Source: Gentiana macrophylla
Taxonomy: Eukaryota > Streptophyta > Magnoliopsida > Gentianales > Gentianaceae
NCBI GenBank assembly: GCA_026214975.1
Contig: JAOBSW010000989.1
Coordinates: forward strand, 47,869 to 111,868
Length of the DNA stretch: 64,000 nucleotides
Direction: 5' to 3'
In this document: positions 1 through 12,430 of the stretch, piece after piece
Layout: every line of letters begins with the position of its first letter
Position numbering within the stretch: position 1 is the first letter of the stretch
Translations under genes and position numbers: made by a program
Notes under the pieces: generated by a model
What the model was told of the DNA's origin: nothing
Database searches by the model: none
Seen by the model: the letters and a program-made list of their open reading frames with translations, nothing else

Positions 1-2040
1 TAAGATGTACCCTACAAACGTAAAATATCCCTAAAAGAATGATCGAATATATCTAGGCCTTTCAAATACTCAGAGGATAATCCCTACAGCATATCTATCA
101 GTTTCTACTGGGGATAAGATAGACGATAACTTAGTCTTATATCCATTTCAAAACACTTCTTATTGCAAGTTGATTTAACTATTTCACTTTTTAAACGCAC
201 ATCAGAATGAGCTCTTGCCCTGTCATAGCCGAATAGGATATTCGTGATATACCCTACCTTACTCAAATCATAAGGCAGCTTCTTCTGACTGTCGTGAGCT
301 TTTAGTCATCATAGTGGTATAGGACATACGTGGTATACCCTATCGCACTCAAATCATCGACCAGCTTTCGACACACCCAATTACTTCATTATAAACTCAA
401 CTTTTTCATTTGACAATAAGTTACGTGTTACTTATCACATTCAAACCTTAGATATTCATAGTATATCATACTTTGGATCTAAATACAAACTATCATAAAT
501 CTCAAGATATATACGTAGCACTAAGCACATGACTTATAAGAAAATCAAAATCACTCGCCAAAAGTGGGTATAACTTTATAAATTAGCTCATCGCTCACTA
601 TGGCTTGTGAAAATAGATCTCGTGTGAAACAACTAACTTATCAAACATATGATATATAGCTTGGATCACTATAAAAATAACTAACATTGAATTGAATTGC
701 CTACTCGACAAAACAAAACCAAAATGTCTAAAAATTTTGAAAATTTTAGCTCATTTTTAGCTAATTTTGCATAGAAACATAACTAATTAAGCAAATGTAT
801 GATACATATCGATCATTCCTCCCCCACACTTAAATGACAACATGTCCTCATGTTGTGTGTAATTAAAGAAAAGATAAAGTACTTAAATGATTGTAATTCA
901 AAGTGGCAAATTTCAAGGTGGTCTAGATCCGCATCCGTAAATGCTTGAAGAAATCAGAGATCGTGGGACCATCCACCGAAAAACTGATATCATCTAAAAG
1001 CTCGCAATTGCTATCGCAAATATCCCGCACACTTGAAAAACAAAACAAAACGCACTCGGGAGGGGCACAAAAGATGATAGACAAGGCATTTTCATGGAAC
1101 AAAGCATAAGCAATGCAAAATTGACAAAACCGAATCTATGTGAAAAGTAGGCACAAATGTAACATCGGCAGAAGGAAGGAATCACATTGATTGTTCAAAT
1201 TCACCAAGCAAGTTACCTCGCCACAAAACCGACGCCCAAAACCTAGACGACACAGACAAAACTAGCCCCTTATTCAAAAAAACAAAATAATCCAAAATAA
1301 TAAAAACTATTCTTATCATTGGGTTGCCTCCCAACAAGCGCTTTTGTTTTACGTCTTGAGCTCGACGCTGTTCAAGCTCAGCCTGGATCAGGCCATTTGA
1401 CTTTTCTGCCAGCCACTACCTCGTCTAAACTTGGGTCAGTAGTTCGGCTGCAGAAACAGCACTTAACACATTGGGTGAAATCTTTGATAGCTTTCCAAAT
1501 ACGTTTAAACTGCCCCATGGTCGACTTCTTCTTCTTTTTCTTCTGAGTATTCTGATGATGTTTCAGCTTACGCTCCCTCTCAAACTCTTCCATATCCCAA
1601 CTACCGCTAGAACTTCTTCAGATCGACCACCACCGCCATCCTTCAAAATGTGTCGGTGAAAACTCACAAATTCTTCGACTTCTTTAGTACCACACCCGAG
1701 GATATCGAGGAAACGAACAATCAAAGGATTTTCCTTGGGTTCACCAATGTAGTGCTTACACCTTTGACCATTTACTCAAACGGTTGGTCACCATAACCTC
1801 ATAGTTCTAGAACGCCCAGAATAATTTGAGAATCTCAAAGGGCCGGACCATCGTGTCTCGCCTACCAGGAACAGATGTAACCTGGAATTGTATAATAAAA
1901 CTTGTTCCCAACTTGGAATTCTCGCTTAATCTTAGCATCGTGGAAGGAGTTTCATCCTCGCCTTTGCCGATCCCGGCGCCAGAGGCCTGGAGTCCGAATT
2001 GCCTAACTCATGCAATCAAGGCAGCCGATGTTACTACTAC
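1..2040 (-). other. Athila 3' region downstream of integrase, no gene recognised
   Basis: No convincing coding region. A purine run on the - strand at about 816-830 lies beside an imperfect self-complementary stretch (about 839-856) and resembles the purine-rich segment that follows pol in many plant gypsy elements. Around 232-280 and 320-368 an ~88-bp offset repeat shares the words ATACCCTA and ACTCAAATCAT. This is probably the long 3' noncoding or env-like zone typical of Athila; the 3' LTR would lie left of the window. Confidence 0.45.
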
Positions 2041-2049
2041 AAGATTGGG

Positions 2050-2880
2050 AATCAAAGTTCAAAACTTTGTAGCCCAATAAGCTCTATGCTCTAACTCGAC
2101 TAGCATATGACATGGCTTACTATAAACCATTTGATATGGAGATGTACCCATAGTGAGTCTTATAGCGGTCCCAGATGCCCATAAGACATCATCCAATTTC
2201 AAACTCCAGCCTTTTCTATGATCATGGACCGCTTTTTCCCAGATTTTCTTAATGCTTTGGCTGATTCTTTCAACCCGACCACTAATCATAGGATGGTATG
2301 GTGTGCCGCCTTATGACTAACACCATACTTTTCAAGCACTTTTTCTAAGGGTCGGTTGCAAAAATGCTGCTCCTTCATCACTAATCAAGGCGCTGTGGAC
2401 ACCGAATCTCACAAAGATGTTTTTCTTTAGAAACTTCATGACCGCTTTATGGTCATTGTGAGTTGTGGCCCGAGCCTCCACCCATTTGGACACGAATTCA
2501 CGCAGACTAAGATGTATTTGTTACCACAAGATGATGGGAATGGTCCCATAAAATCGATGTCCCATACATCAAAGACTTCGATTCTAAGATGGGTGTCAAA
2601 GGCATGTCAAAACGCTTTGTCGAGTACCGGTTCTTTGGCATCTATCACACGCTTTACGTAAAGCTTCAGATCTTTAAAGATCGTGGGGCCAATAGAAACC
2701 GGATTGGAAGATCTTAGCAACGGTTTTCCAAGGACCAAAGTGACCTGCAGGTCCACTGTGGCATCGCCAATAATATCGGGTCGCCAGGTTCGAACACATC
2801 TTCTAAGCGCACCATCTTTACAGATCTTAAACAAATAAGGTTCATCCCAAACGAAGATTTCAAATCGTAGAAGAACTTTT
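2050..2880 (-). pseudogene. Athila integrase remnant
   Basis: Two fragments are recognisable. At 2607-2880 the - strand reads the integrase N-terminal part, with the characteristic KPLLRSSNPVSIGPTIFKDL stretch and a following cysteine motif in a shifted frame. At 2059-2289 it reads the C-terminal end of the catalytic core, including WSLKLDDVLWASGTAIR, GTSPYQMVYSKPCHMLVELE and HRAYWATKF, which is the usual gypsy integrase ending. The middle, with the acidic catalytic residues, is scrambled by frameshifts. In an active element it would insert the cDNA into host chromatin; this copy cannot. Confidence 0.75.
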
Positions 2881-2899
2881 TCTTCCCCGATAGGACAAT

Positions 2900-4790
2900 T
2901 CGATCAAGATATCGGGAATGAAGGTAATTGACAATGGAAGAATACCATGGAACATCCTGAGCGCAGCCCATCGATAAGCATAATGTTTTCTTGAGGAAAG
3001 TAAAGATCTATATCATCCGATCATCCTTTCCTCACTTAACATTCTCGAAACATGATCCGCCACGACGCTTTAACGCCTCTTTTGTCTTTAATTTTAACGC
3101 CAAACTCTTGTAGGTTCAAGATTCAACGCAAGAGCGTGGTTTGGCCTCTTTCTTCGCTTCATCGATATCGCAAAGCCGTGATCACCCACACAATCACTTG
3201 AGCTCCTAATGTGTAATCATTTAAACTTGTCCATAGCAAAGACTACGCCAATAATTCCTTTTCGCCATCGATAGTTAACTTGAGAAGGATTCAATGTGTG
3301 ATCAAGCGAATAGATTGGCTCGAATTTCCTTGATTCTTTGTCCTAAAACAAAGACCAATCGCATAGTTTGATGCGCCGCATATAAGCTCAAAAGGTAGAT
3401 TCCAGTCAGGTGATATAAGAATTGGAGTAGAGATTAAACGGTTCTTAAGCTCCTCAAACGCCTGCTTGCAACTCTCATCAAAGTCGAACTCAACGTCTTC
3501 TTTAAGTAAAGTAGACAGGGGCTTGGCTATCTTGGAGAAGTCTTGAATGAATCTTCTGTAGAAACGGACATGTCCAAGGAAGCCTCTCACTTCACGCACA
3601 TTCTTCGGATGACTCATCTTTTCGATAGCTTCTACTTTGGCCTTGTCTACCTCAATACCTTTGGTGGAGATTTTGTGGCCAAGAACTATTCCCTCATCTA
3701 CCATGAAATGGCACTTTTCCCAATTTAGCACTAAGTTCTTTTCCACACATCTAGATAACACTTGATCTAGATTGTCAAGACAAATGTCAAGGATCCACCA
3801 AAGACCAAAAATCGTCCATAAAGATTTCCATACACTTTTCTACTAGCCCATCAAAGATAGCCAACATACATCTTTGAAATGTAGCTGGGCATTGCAGAGA
3901 TTAAATGGCATTCATCAGAGGCGAATGTACCATAAGTAAGGTGAAAGTGGTCTTTTCTTGGTCACCGGATCAATGGGTATCTCAAAGTATCCCGAATATC
4001 CATCCAGAAGCAAGAGAATGCGTGCTCCTCCGCCAGACGCCAAGCATCCGGTCAATGAATGGAAGGGGAAAGTGATCTTTCATGGTTACTTCATTGAGCT
4101 TTTATAATCGATGCATCAGAACCAAAGTGACAAGTCTCAACGCTTATTTCTTCTCCCTTCTCATTCTTCTCAATAGTAATCCCTCCTTTCTTGGGAACTA
4201 CCTGAGTCGGGGATACCCATTCACTATCAGCGATGGCATAAATGATTCCCATGTCCGTAAGTTTGATGATTTTTTCTTAACCACCTCTGCATATGAGGGT
4301 TGAGCCTCCTCCTGGGTCAGTTCTAACACATTTCGCACCCTCATTAGTCTTGATCTTATGCATACAGATGTCGGGAGATATCCCTCTGATATCTCCTACT
4401 TTCCATCCAAAGGCTTTTTCATTTTTTCTCAAGACGTTGATTAATTTCATTTCCTCTAAACGAGACAGCTTGGCAGATATAATCAATGGAAGCTTGTCAC
4501 CTTCTCTTAGAAACACATACTTCAGATGTTTAGGCAACGGCTTCAACACCAAATCTGTAGGGGGGTCTTCTAAACTTGACTTAAGATCTCCACTTTTCAA
4601 CTCAACATCAATGAGCTTACTTAGTGGTCCCACAGCCAAAGCTTCTCCTTTCAACAACTTTTCCTCAAAATCAGCTTCTAACTGATCTAGATTGACCACA
4701 CCATGATTATTCAAATTATCAACTGGCCGCTTCATATTCGGGCTTGTAACATACCATGACTTGCTTTTCCATGAAATCATCAAGTCATCG
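2900..4790 (-). pseudogene. Athila reverse transcriptase / RNase H remnant
   Basis: 4277-4783 reads the protease-RT linker and start of RT (LPKHLKYVFLREGDKLPLII, then KAFGWKVGDIRGISPDICMH). 3291-3761 reads the RT thumb/connection and start of RNase H: EKCHFMVDEGIVLGHKIS, KNVREVRGFLGHVRFYRRFI and DWNLPFELICGASNYAIGL. The segment between them (about 3765-4270), which should contain the YVDD catalytic box, is shifted and interrupted. Domain order and wording are typical of Athila pol. Loss of an open frame makes it a pseudogene unless consensus errors are responsible. Confidence 0.85.
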
Positions 4791-4799
4791 ACATATCCT

Positions 4800-5740
4800 C
4801 AATGGAAAACCGCTGAGGACCAGAGGGTACTTGAATGGATCTCGAGACATTATAGCTTACTTCCTAATCACCAACTCAGATCGCCACACCGCCCACCATC
4901 GCAGCTTCAACGAGGGCTCTAAAGTGAGACACAAAAAGGGTCTTCCAAGCATCGTGGGGACATTTTCATCCTTTTCAATGTTCAGACGCACTACCAACGG
5001 AAAGGTAAATCTATCAACTTGAACTAGTACGCCTTTAAGATTCCCCGCCGCTTAAGATCTATCAATTGCAAATTCATGGTAGTGGGTTCTAGAAGATCAA
5101 TTAAACCCACTGCTTGCAATACGCACAATGGCATGAGGCTTATAGATGCACCTGTGTCACACAAAGAGTTGGGAAGACCAGCCTCCCATTAACACCGTAA
5201 GCATGAACTTTCCAGTGGTCACCTCTGGTTGGTAAGTCTTCATAATTGATCATTGAACAATCCTCACCAATCACCTCTCCATGTCTAACAACTTTCTTTT
5301 GAAGAAACAACATCCTTGATAAATTTTGTATACTTAGGCATTTCAACCAAGACCTCTCGATAATGGAAGATTTACCCGAGTATTTTTCAAGAGATTCAAA
5401 GACCTTTTCATACTTCTTATCTTCACTCAAAGGGATGTTGCTCTTCTGGTGGAAATGGAAGCTTTTTCAGATCACTCTTAGAAAAGACTTTCTTCAAGAT
5501 GCAATCGATGCCTTTGTCTTCCAGATCTTTCCACCGAACGGCTTTTTCAATCTTTTTATTAGTCAGGGGATCAGCCTCTTGACTTCCACTTGATTCTTCA
5601 TTCCTCGTGGATCATCCACCGAGGACTTCTAGCTTTTTCACCTCTCGCAGGATCACCACCTGAAGTTTTCTTTGGCCAAGCGGAGTGTAGTGTTACTTTC
5701 CCTCCCGCCTTATCAATGGCAGTGAGGGGCTGTGGGTTTC
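4800..5740 (-). pseudogene. Athila protease region remnant
   Basis: The - strand reading frame at 5140-5430 corresponds to the region around the retroviral-type aspartic protease of Athila, between the gag zinc-binding end and RT. Hydrophobic segments such as GRLVFPTLCVTQVHL follow in order, and 5000-5130 on the - strand continues with a truncated domain. The active-site triad cannot be read cleanly because of frameshifts, so this is placed mainly by its position between gag and RT. Confidence 0.5.
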
Positions 5741-5749
5741 CCGTGGAAG

Positions 5750-7399
5750 GACCACTAACTTGAGTACCACTTAAATTCATTGCACGGCCTCCTCTCTACC
5801 ATATGGAATTGATGGTACGTGGTCAAGACATTGGCCATTGTTCAAATCGGTTTGAGCAACTTGACCACCCTTTGATTTTTCTCGCTGAAATCGGGCAGCT
5901 GCCCTGGGGTCTTGAATCTAATCGCCACCACCGCCTGATTTGCCTCTCAAGATTTTTCATTGATCTATTTTGCTCCTCCCTAAAGGAGTCCCATTGAGCT
6001 TTGATATCACTTGAGTATGGCGGGCCTTGAGAGGTTTGGGGATTTCGTGAATATGGTCGGGCCGGACCGATTCTCGGAAAGGCATTAGAATTGGTAGGCC
6101 AATTCGATTGAACCTTTGTTAGAATTGGAAAATTACTATTTGGTTCTCGAGGAAAACCAGGTTTTGATTTTGATTCGATTGAAATTAGAATTGATTGAAA
6201 CTTGAAGATTGATTGAACCTTGGTTTTGAGATTATTCGCGTAAAATTGATTAAACCTTTGATTGTTCTCGCCATAATGCATTTACTTCAAGATTTTGTCC
6301 GCTCACAGATGTAATCTAGATGTGTGCCCCATATTGTCACGCTTTGACATGTGACTCGATTATACCGCCCATAATCATGAACAAAGATTCACTTGATAAG
6401 TGTGCAGTGGGGATTGAATTGACATCGCCACCATGTCGCCACCGACAAAGAGCCTTCACAATATAGAACCTGAGGGTTCTGTGGAAAGGAAGAATTTTGA
6501 TTCATCTGATTCGAAACTTGAGAAGTTGCCATTTGCTTCTGCAGCATGGCGATCAAACTCTGCATGTTTACTTCCTCAACCTTAGGAGGAGGAGGTGCTT
6601 GAATGGCTTGATAAGAGGGGGCGAGTTATATTTGGCAATGTCCTCAACAAAGGCTCACTCCTCATAAGGCATTTTCTTCAAAAACGCCCCACCAGATGAA
6701 CTATTGACCATGCCTTTGTAAGCCTCGGTCAATCCACTAAAAAGTATTGACTTGCCTTTCCAGCTGGCAAGCCATGGTGGGCACACTTTCTAAGCAGAGA
6801 CTTGAATCTCTTCCAACATTCAAAATGACTCATTCTCTTTCTCGTAGAAAGTGAATATCTCATTTAAACATTAAATGCTTTTGAAGGTGGGAAGTATTGA
6901 CTCAAGAACTCTTTTTCGAGTTCGGCCCTGTGGTAATAGATTCAATGGGAGAGAGGTATACCACTTTAGCTTCTCCCTTAGAGAAAATGGGAACAGCTTC
7001 ATGAGAAGGCCCTCACTTACTCCTTGACGCGTAGTACCGCATATATCTCTAAGAATGTATGTAAGTGAGTATGGGGATTTTTTCGATCGATAATGTGGAA
7101 GATAGATGCATGCCGCATCATTTGAATGAGTCCCGGCTTTAGCTCAAGGTTCAGGCAGCTATGGTCGATAACAATAGCCTGGTTGACTTTGACTTCGCCA
7201 GCATGGCGAGTCTCGCCAACGACGCCTATCTTCGGCAGCCATAATTATGAAGTTTTCAATTCTTCGCTAAACGATCTTCTAAATCTTGATCGACTTCTTC
7301 GTATGAGCCTCGTAACGGATTTTCCGCCTGCTTGGCCGCACTATGGTCCGCCTAAGTCGTGGTATATAGTAATGGTCCATTTTGACTTTGAGTTTGCAT
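5750..7399 (-). pseudogene. Athila gag remnant
   Basis: A start codon on the - strand at 7397-7399 begins a gag-like frame that hits a stop after 15 codons and then resumes (AENPLRGSYEEVDQDLEDRL). Several further fragments follow down to about 5750, for example a proline- and asparagine-rich C-terminal part at 5823-6281 containing FPRIGPARPYSRNPQTS. Position directly after the primer binding site and leader, and upstream of protease, supports gag. In life it would form the particle that packages element RNA. Many stops and shifts; probably dead. Confidence 0.6.
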
Positions 7400-7892
7400 A
7401 AACCGAACCAAAATCGTGTCGTTGAAACCTAAAACTAAGAATTAAAGCCTAAGAAAAGAAAAAGAAATAAAATTAGTCAGATTGTGGAATGCACGGACGC
7501 CCGTAAAATCGACGGGCGCGCTCGCTTAGAAATTGAGCTAAACGGACGCCTAGAAGTCCAAACGCCGTCTCGATCACCAAGAATCGGACGGATGTCCAAA
7601 TTGATGGACGCCGTCCGGCAAGTTAAAAACGATTCGTAGTCGAGAAATTTAGAACAGACGGGCGCCCATCGTCCAGACGCCCGCTTGGAAGCGTAAAACG
7701 GGCAGAACAGAGAAAAACAAACAGAAAAAGATGGGAGAAAAACAGAAAAGATAAAACATATAGAAAGAAAGTCTAATCCTAAAGGGATTGGTGAACTATA
7801 AAAGAAAAACTACTAAAACCCTAATAACCTAGACTACAACTAACTAAAAAAAGATTAAAAACAAGGAAAATAAAACTAAAGCAACCGTCTGG
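7400..7892 (-). other. Athila untranslated leader with GACGCCCG-type motifs
   Basis: Noncoding stretch between the primer binding site and gag. Between about 7490 and 7690 it contains several copies, in both orientations, of the short word GACGCCCG or its complement CGGGCGTC, separated by unrelated bases. The rest, 7720-7870, is A-rich on the + strand. The same word recurs in the LTR of this element (8940-9055) and, unexpectedly, in the unrelated solo LTR at 35036-37142. Confidence 0.5.
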
Positions 7893-7909
7893 TTCCCGCA
7901 ACGGCGCCA
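7893..7909 (-). other. Primer binding site of the Athila element
   Basis: On the - strand this reads TGGCGCCGTTGCGGGAA, six bases after the LTR end. It matches the Athila primer binding site (tRNA-Asp type) except for an apparent loss or change near GCCGG/GCGGG. It fixes the orientation of the element and the inner edge of its 5' LTR. Confidence 0.8.
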
Positions 7910-7915
7910 AAAACT

Positions 7916-9405
7916 TGTTCACGGATTTATCTAATGAAAACAACAAGTAATAAAATTTATAAACCGTATTCCCAAGTGTGGATCGAGTATAGCTGATTAA
8001 TACCGGTCGATCTTACGGGAATCGGAGGTTGTTAACTCTAGTTTTTATTCTAACTAATCTAAAGGTGTCACGATTACTAATCTAAACAAAGAAATAAAAC
8101 TAAACGAGATCGAAAGTAAAAATAACACTAATGTAGAATCGATGTAAGAATGAATCTAAAGCCGTGGAAGATAATGGTTGTGAACAATTTAAACTACAAC
8201 TAAACCTAAGATGCAATAAGAAGATTTAACTAAACAAAACAATTCAAGTTTTAAGTGGATTAAATTCAAATTATAACTAACAAACGAAAGCGATTGATCC
8301 ACCTATCCTATCAACATTCAATTCCTAATCAGATAAATTTGTGACTTCTAACCAAGTTGTGATTCACCTCATCTAAAGTACGAACCCTAATTTCTGAGAT
8401 AGTCCATCTATTAATCTCTATCTTTCGATCTAAGATTAACGCTTTTTCTAACCAAAGATGTGAACTCTAATATTTCTAATCTAGAAATCTAACCTATTAA
8501 CTCGTTATATAGATCATATAACTATTCTTTATCACGGGATTTAGGTTTACATGACTTTCATCAAAGTAAAACAATCAAGCATGCACATCTTTCGATATAA
8601 TTGCAATAAACATTCAAACATGATAAAGAAACAACTTGTATTAAAAACTCACAAATTAATCAAGATTCGAATCAATAGTTGACGGATAGGCTTCACAATG
8701 CTCCTTCAAGGGCTTTTAGCCTCTAAGCATCCTCTTGAAAGCTTGGAATTGTTGAAGAAAAGAACATAAAACTAACTAATTTAATCTAGGATTTAAGTGC
8801 ATAAAATCAAGGAAAAGTATGTAAAAATGCAGCCCGAGCCGCCTTAGATTGTGGTTTTGAGTAATGTAATTGGCTTCCTTAATGTGGAAAACGCAGCTGT
8901 GATTTATAGATGTCAAAGTCGGCCGTGGCCGAGGCGGTGGACGGACGGGCGTCCGGTCTTCCCGACGCCATTCGCCAGCCTTTGAACTCTCTCAGATTGA
9001 AATCGCACTCCGACGCCCGCTCACTAATCAAACGCCCGCCCACTGGACGGAACCGACGCCGCCACTGGTCAAATTTTTGATTTCTCCATATTTATCCTTT
9101 CTTCTATCCAAATTCATCATTACCTCTTTTATCATCATATATTTGGACTCTTATCTTCATTTAATCACCAATTGAGCATCAACACGATCTATAACACATT
9201 AAAACATCGTGAAACGAATATCATCCAAATAATCATAAAATCAAGATTAAAACACCAAAATTAACCTATTTTGCGTAATAACTCATTAAAACCTCATTTA
9301 CTCAATAATTCCATTAAACACTCATTTCTTATGCAAATTATACAAATACGAGGGAAATTATCATAAAATATATCAATATAAATCGTGATAAATTCACCCT
9401 TAACA
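7916..9405 (-). repeat. 5' LTR of the Athila element
   Basis: Bounded on the + strand by TGTTC at 7916 and TAACA at 9405, so both ends carry the usual TGTT...AACA. The inner edge lies next to the primer binding site at 7893-7909. Length 1490 bp, in the normal Athila range. It contains GACGCCCG-type words around 8940-9055. The outer edge abuts the SIRE-like sequence at 9406. Confidence 0.7.
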
Positions 9406-10029
9406 AGAAGAAAACTTGAAAAGAAGATGGATATCGTCACTAATAACTGTCAAAACACCTTGATTGAGCTTCGAAAGACAACCATTGAAAACGATGCAAG
9501 AAGAGATGAAACGCAAGACTGATGGGAATGCATTCTCAATAATCTGGTGGACATAATGATTCTAATGGAACATGGCATGAAGGACTTAGTTGTAGCTCAA
9601 ACCATTTTGGCATCAACTCAGCAAAATCTGAACAGTTACATCAAAGGTCTGATCAATAAAGATGATGTCAATAAGGGGGAAAGTTTGGACATCTTAAAAG
9701 TCCATGCAACTGAGATGCCACAAGTCCTTACGAACGTTGATGACAAACTGACTGAACTGAAGAAAGCTAGAGGAGAATTTACTTATGAGGAAATGGAGTT
9801 AATTGCCAAATACTCGGAACCAAATGATAAAAGAATTGGTTTGGATTCTCGCCTCTACAGTTTATTCAAAAATCTACCTGGCAGAGAAGGAGAATCAAGA
9901 GAAGAATCTTTAGAAACATTCCTACATATGCAGAAGATTCTTGTGCATTACTGGAACAAACTCAAGAAATGGGAAAAGAATGGAACTCTAGATACAGAGT
10001 CAGATAAGATTGAAAAGGTCGAACTGTAA
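9406..10029 (+). pseudogene. Late ORF of a SIRE-like copia element, coiled-coil-like fragment
   Basis: From 9406 an open frame reads highly charged sequence (KKMDIVTNNCQNTLIELRKT), stops near 9520, and continues in a neighbouring frame at 9547-10029 as 160 residues rich in Glu, Lys and Leu. It ends 390 bp before a polypurine tract and LTR. The position, just 5' of the 3' LTR, fits the extra (env-like or accessory) ORF that SIRE/Maximus elements carry after pol. I recognise no domain. Its upstream part is cut off by the Athila insertion. Not a host gene as far as I can tell. Confidence 0.5.
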
Positions 10030-10420
10030 TTTGTTCGTAGTTCATCAAAAACACCACCACCAAAGGTCGAGAACATCCTGCTTTTACTTTCGCTATTCTT
10101 TTCAAAAGCAAATTCTTCGGTAAGCACAATTTATCGGAATCATGGAACATATGGGCAAGCATTCATGGAACCGAAAGCACAACAACAAATGATGCCATGA
10201 GGAATATTGCTGAAACTTATGACAATAGATTGAGTTTATTCATAATAAAAAAGAAGTCGCTTTCTAGCTCTTTTTTTTATTTTGTTGTATTTTATTATCT
10301 TACTATGTAACTCATATCAATAAATTTTCGCTTCTCGCTCACTATGTTATTTATCAGATCTTGTTTTATCTTTTGCATTGCTTTTAATGAGGGTATTGAC
10401 ATCATCAAAAAGGGGAAAAT
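10030..10420 (+). other. 3' untranslated region and polypurine tract of the SIRE-like element
   Basis: AT-rich noncoding sequence. It ends with the purine run AAAAAGGGGAAAAT at 10407-10420, directly before an LTR that begins TGTTGG. This is the standard arrangement for priming plus-strand synthesis in SIRE-like copia elements. Confidence 0.7.
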
Positions 10421-12104
10421 TGTTGGAAATAAAATTTATGTTTTGATGATGATTCATCACTTATTTAGTCATTGTTCTAAACCCCATTGATGAAGTGTCA
10501 TAACTAGCTGTTATAGTGCAAAGCAAAGTGATGTCTAGATATCAATGTATAGGATTTAATAGAGTCTGATATTTGTATAAGTTAAATCAGACAAGCACTG
10601 TAATATTTCTAGGTTGTGAACTGAGATAACAAGAAAACTGAGATAACAAGAAAATTGATGATTTAGTCAAACTGACTCGGGATACACCAATATGAAACTG
10701 AAGAAGATAAGCTCGCTGAGGGACACAAACTCAATTGGCCTATCTAGAAGATTGAAGAACTGAGGGTCACAGACTCAGTTATTGAAGACAGAAGAACTGA
10801 GGGTTCAAACTCAGTTATGAAGACTACATCAAGATTGTAAAGTTAGACTTCAGGCAAGATTGTGATGACCTGAACTGACTTTATGGATCATGTATGGGAA
10901 ACTAAGACACATAAGGACAATGATGTCTTTGCAAATCAATTTCATGGTGTACTCTGATTAAGTCAACTATAATCAGATGAAAACTGGAGTACTGATTGTT
11001 GAAGAAGAGTAAACTTTCAGTTAATGCTCTTACAAACTGAGAAATGATAATGTTCACAGTAAATCAGTTTTGAAACTAAGGTTTAACCAAACTGAGGAAA
11101 AATCCAACCGTTAATATACAAGGATCATGATTGAGGATATTCTATCCGCTCGACAAGTAACGCATAAACAAGAAAGCAGTGACTCTAACGGCTACAAAGG
11201 ATTTGAATTCACAGAGATTTGACCGTTAAAACCTCTATAAATAGACTACTTTTATCGTAAGAGATGATGGGGTGAAAAGGAGAAATTTAAGACTCAATTT
11301 AATCAAGAAAGAGGGAAAAGCGAATTCCTACTAAATACTTATTTGCAAAATCAAGAAATTTCTTCAAGTGTTCATTAGCATCCAAAGAAATATCAAGATC
11401 ACTCATTTGAAGAGATCCAGAGTTGTGCATAACTTATACATCTGTAAGAAAAGCTCAAATCACAATTGAATCATAGTTATTGATTCAAGTCTCAACTTTG
11501 ATTCTATCAAAGGTTTAGATCAGAAACACCAAGAAGGTGTGAAGGACATTTGAGTGTCGTCAGTGAAGACTGTGGTTGTGATGAGTCGGGTGAAGAGGCA
11601 ATTAAACCCTCCAAGGACTAAGAGTTTCAAACAATTGAAGAGCAAAGCAATTTACCTGCTCTACAAGTGTTTAGATAGTGAAGCTGTGGATTAGTCAAGG
11701 ACTATCGCTTTAGAACTTTTGTAACCTGTGCCATCTCAAAGAAGTTCTAGTGGAATTTTCCTCCACATCACAGGGAAGAGAGGACGATGTGATTACAAAG
11801 ACTGAACCTCTATAATTTTGTTTATTTACTTTACGATTTGTTTACTTCATTACAGTTATAATTATCTAGTTCTTATTCTGAAACTGAGTCAACAAGTTAT
11901 TTGATAACTTATATTTGATAAAGGCTAAATTAATCCACGCCGCTAACTAGACTAAGAATAAGTCAAGATTGATTTATACTCACTGAGTTAGCTTAACTCC
12001 ACACAAGTTTCAATTACACTTTAATTTGTTTTAAATCCACATTTTAGTGACAAGTTTATTCACCCCCCTCTAAACTTGTGTTAGCCTTTCCAAGTGGACC
12101 AACA
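10421..12104 (+). repeat. SIRE-like copia LTR, copy 1
   Basis: Starts TGTTGGAAATAAAATTTATG after a polypurine tract and ends CCAACA before a tRNA-Met-type primer binding site, so it acts both as the 3' LTR of the unit on its left and the 5' LTR of the unit on its right. Length 1684 bp. Related copies lie at 13308-14445 and 14446-16169. It contains short local repeats of GAAGAACTGAGGGTTC. A TATA-like CTATAAATAGAC at about 11235 may be the promoter. Confidence 0.8.
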
Positions 12105-12430
12105 ATTGGTATCGGAGCTGTTCTTCCGCTTGGAAGTGATCCAAAGATATCTTACAAACCAGCTTGTTGAAAACCATTCACTCTATCAATGTAAAAGTAC
12201 TCTATTGAAATATAATGGACACATCTAGAATTGAAGTTGGTCAATAACCCCTCGATCGACTATTTTCGTAATGTTGTTTTTGATTTTCAGATCAAGTATT
12301 TGAAAGATTCAAGATTACGAGCTCTCATACAACCGAACCTCATTTCGCTTATGATGAAAATATTTACTTTAATGCATATAGAGATGAATACAGAGGATTT
12401 CCATCCCTAAGTGATCTTTCGTAATAAGTG
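12105..12430 (+). pseudogene. Primer binding site and start of gag after LTR copy 1
   Basis: TTGGTATCGGAGCTG at about 12106 matches the copia tRNA-Met primer binding site, except that the expected CAG is read as CGG. A short leader follows, then an ATG at about 12215 reading MDTSRIEVGQ and a stop. The next 200 bp keep only scraps of gag-like frame. This is the beginning of a second, heavily truncated copia unit sharing LTR copy 1. Confidence 0.5.

Larger units (their letters stand above)
1..9405 (-). mobile_element. Athila-type Ty3/gypsy retrotransposon, degenerate, entering from the left edge
   Basis: Read on the - strand the order from right to left is LTR (9405-7916), primer binding site, leader, gag, protease, reverse transcriptase/RNase H, integrase, then a long 3' region up to the window edge. 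The primer binding site and the wording of the RT and integrase match the Athila lineage. The 3' LTR is not in the window: nothing in 1-2000 matches the LTR at 7916-9405. Every coding domain is broken by stops and frameshifts, so the copy is not autonomous. It appears to be inserted in a SIRE-like copia ORF that resumes at 9406. Lineage assignment is from family knowledge; boundaries of domains are approximate. Confidence 0.85.

Noticed and set aside
4293..4685. + strand 130-residue open frame
   Set aside because: Antisense of Athila RT; no independent support.
9547..10029. Host gene encoding a 160-residue coiled-coil protein
   Set aside because: It lies just before a copia polypurine tract and LTR and continues a frame broken by an Athila insertion; an accessory retroelement ORF is more likely.
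12105..12120. tRNA gene at TGGTATC-type sequences (also 16170, 16272, 52875, 60460, 62098)
   Set aside because: Only the 3' complement of tRNA-Met is present, next to LTR ends. These are primer binding sites, with no cloverleaf.
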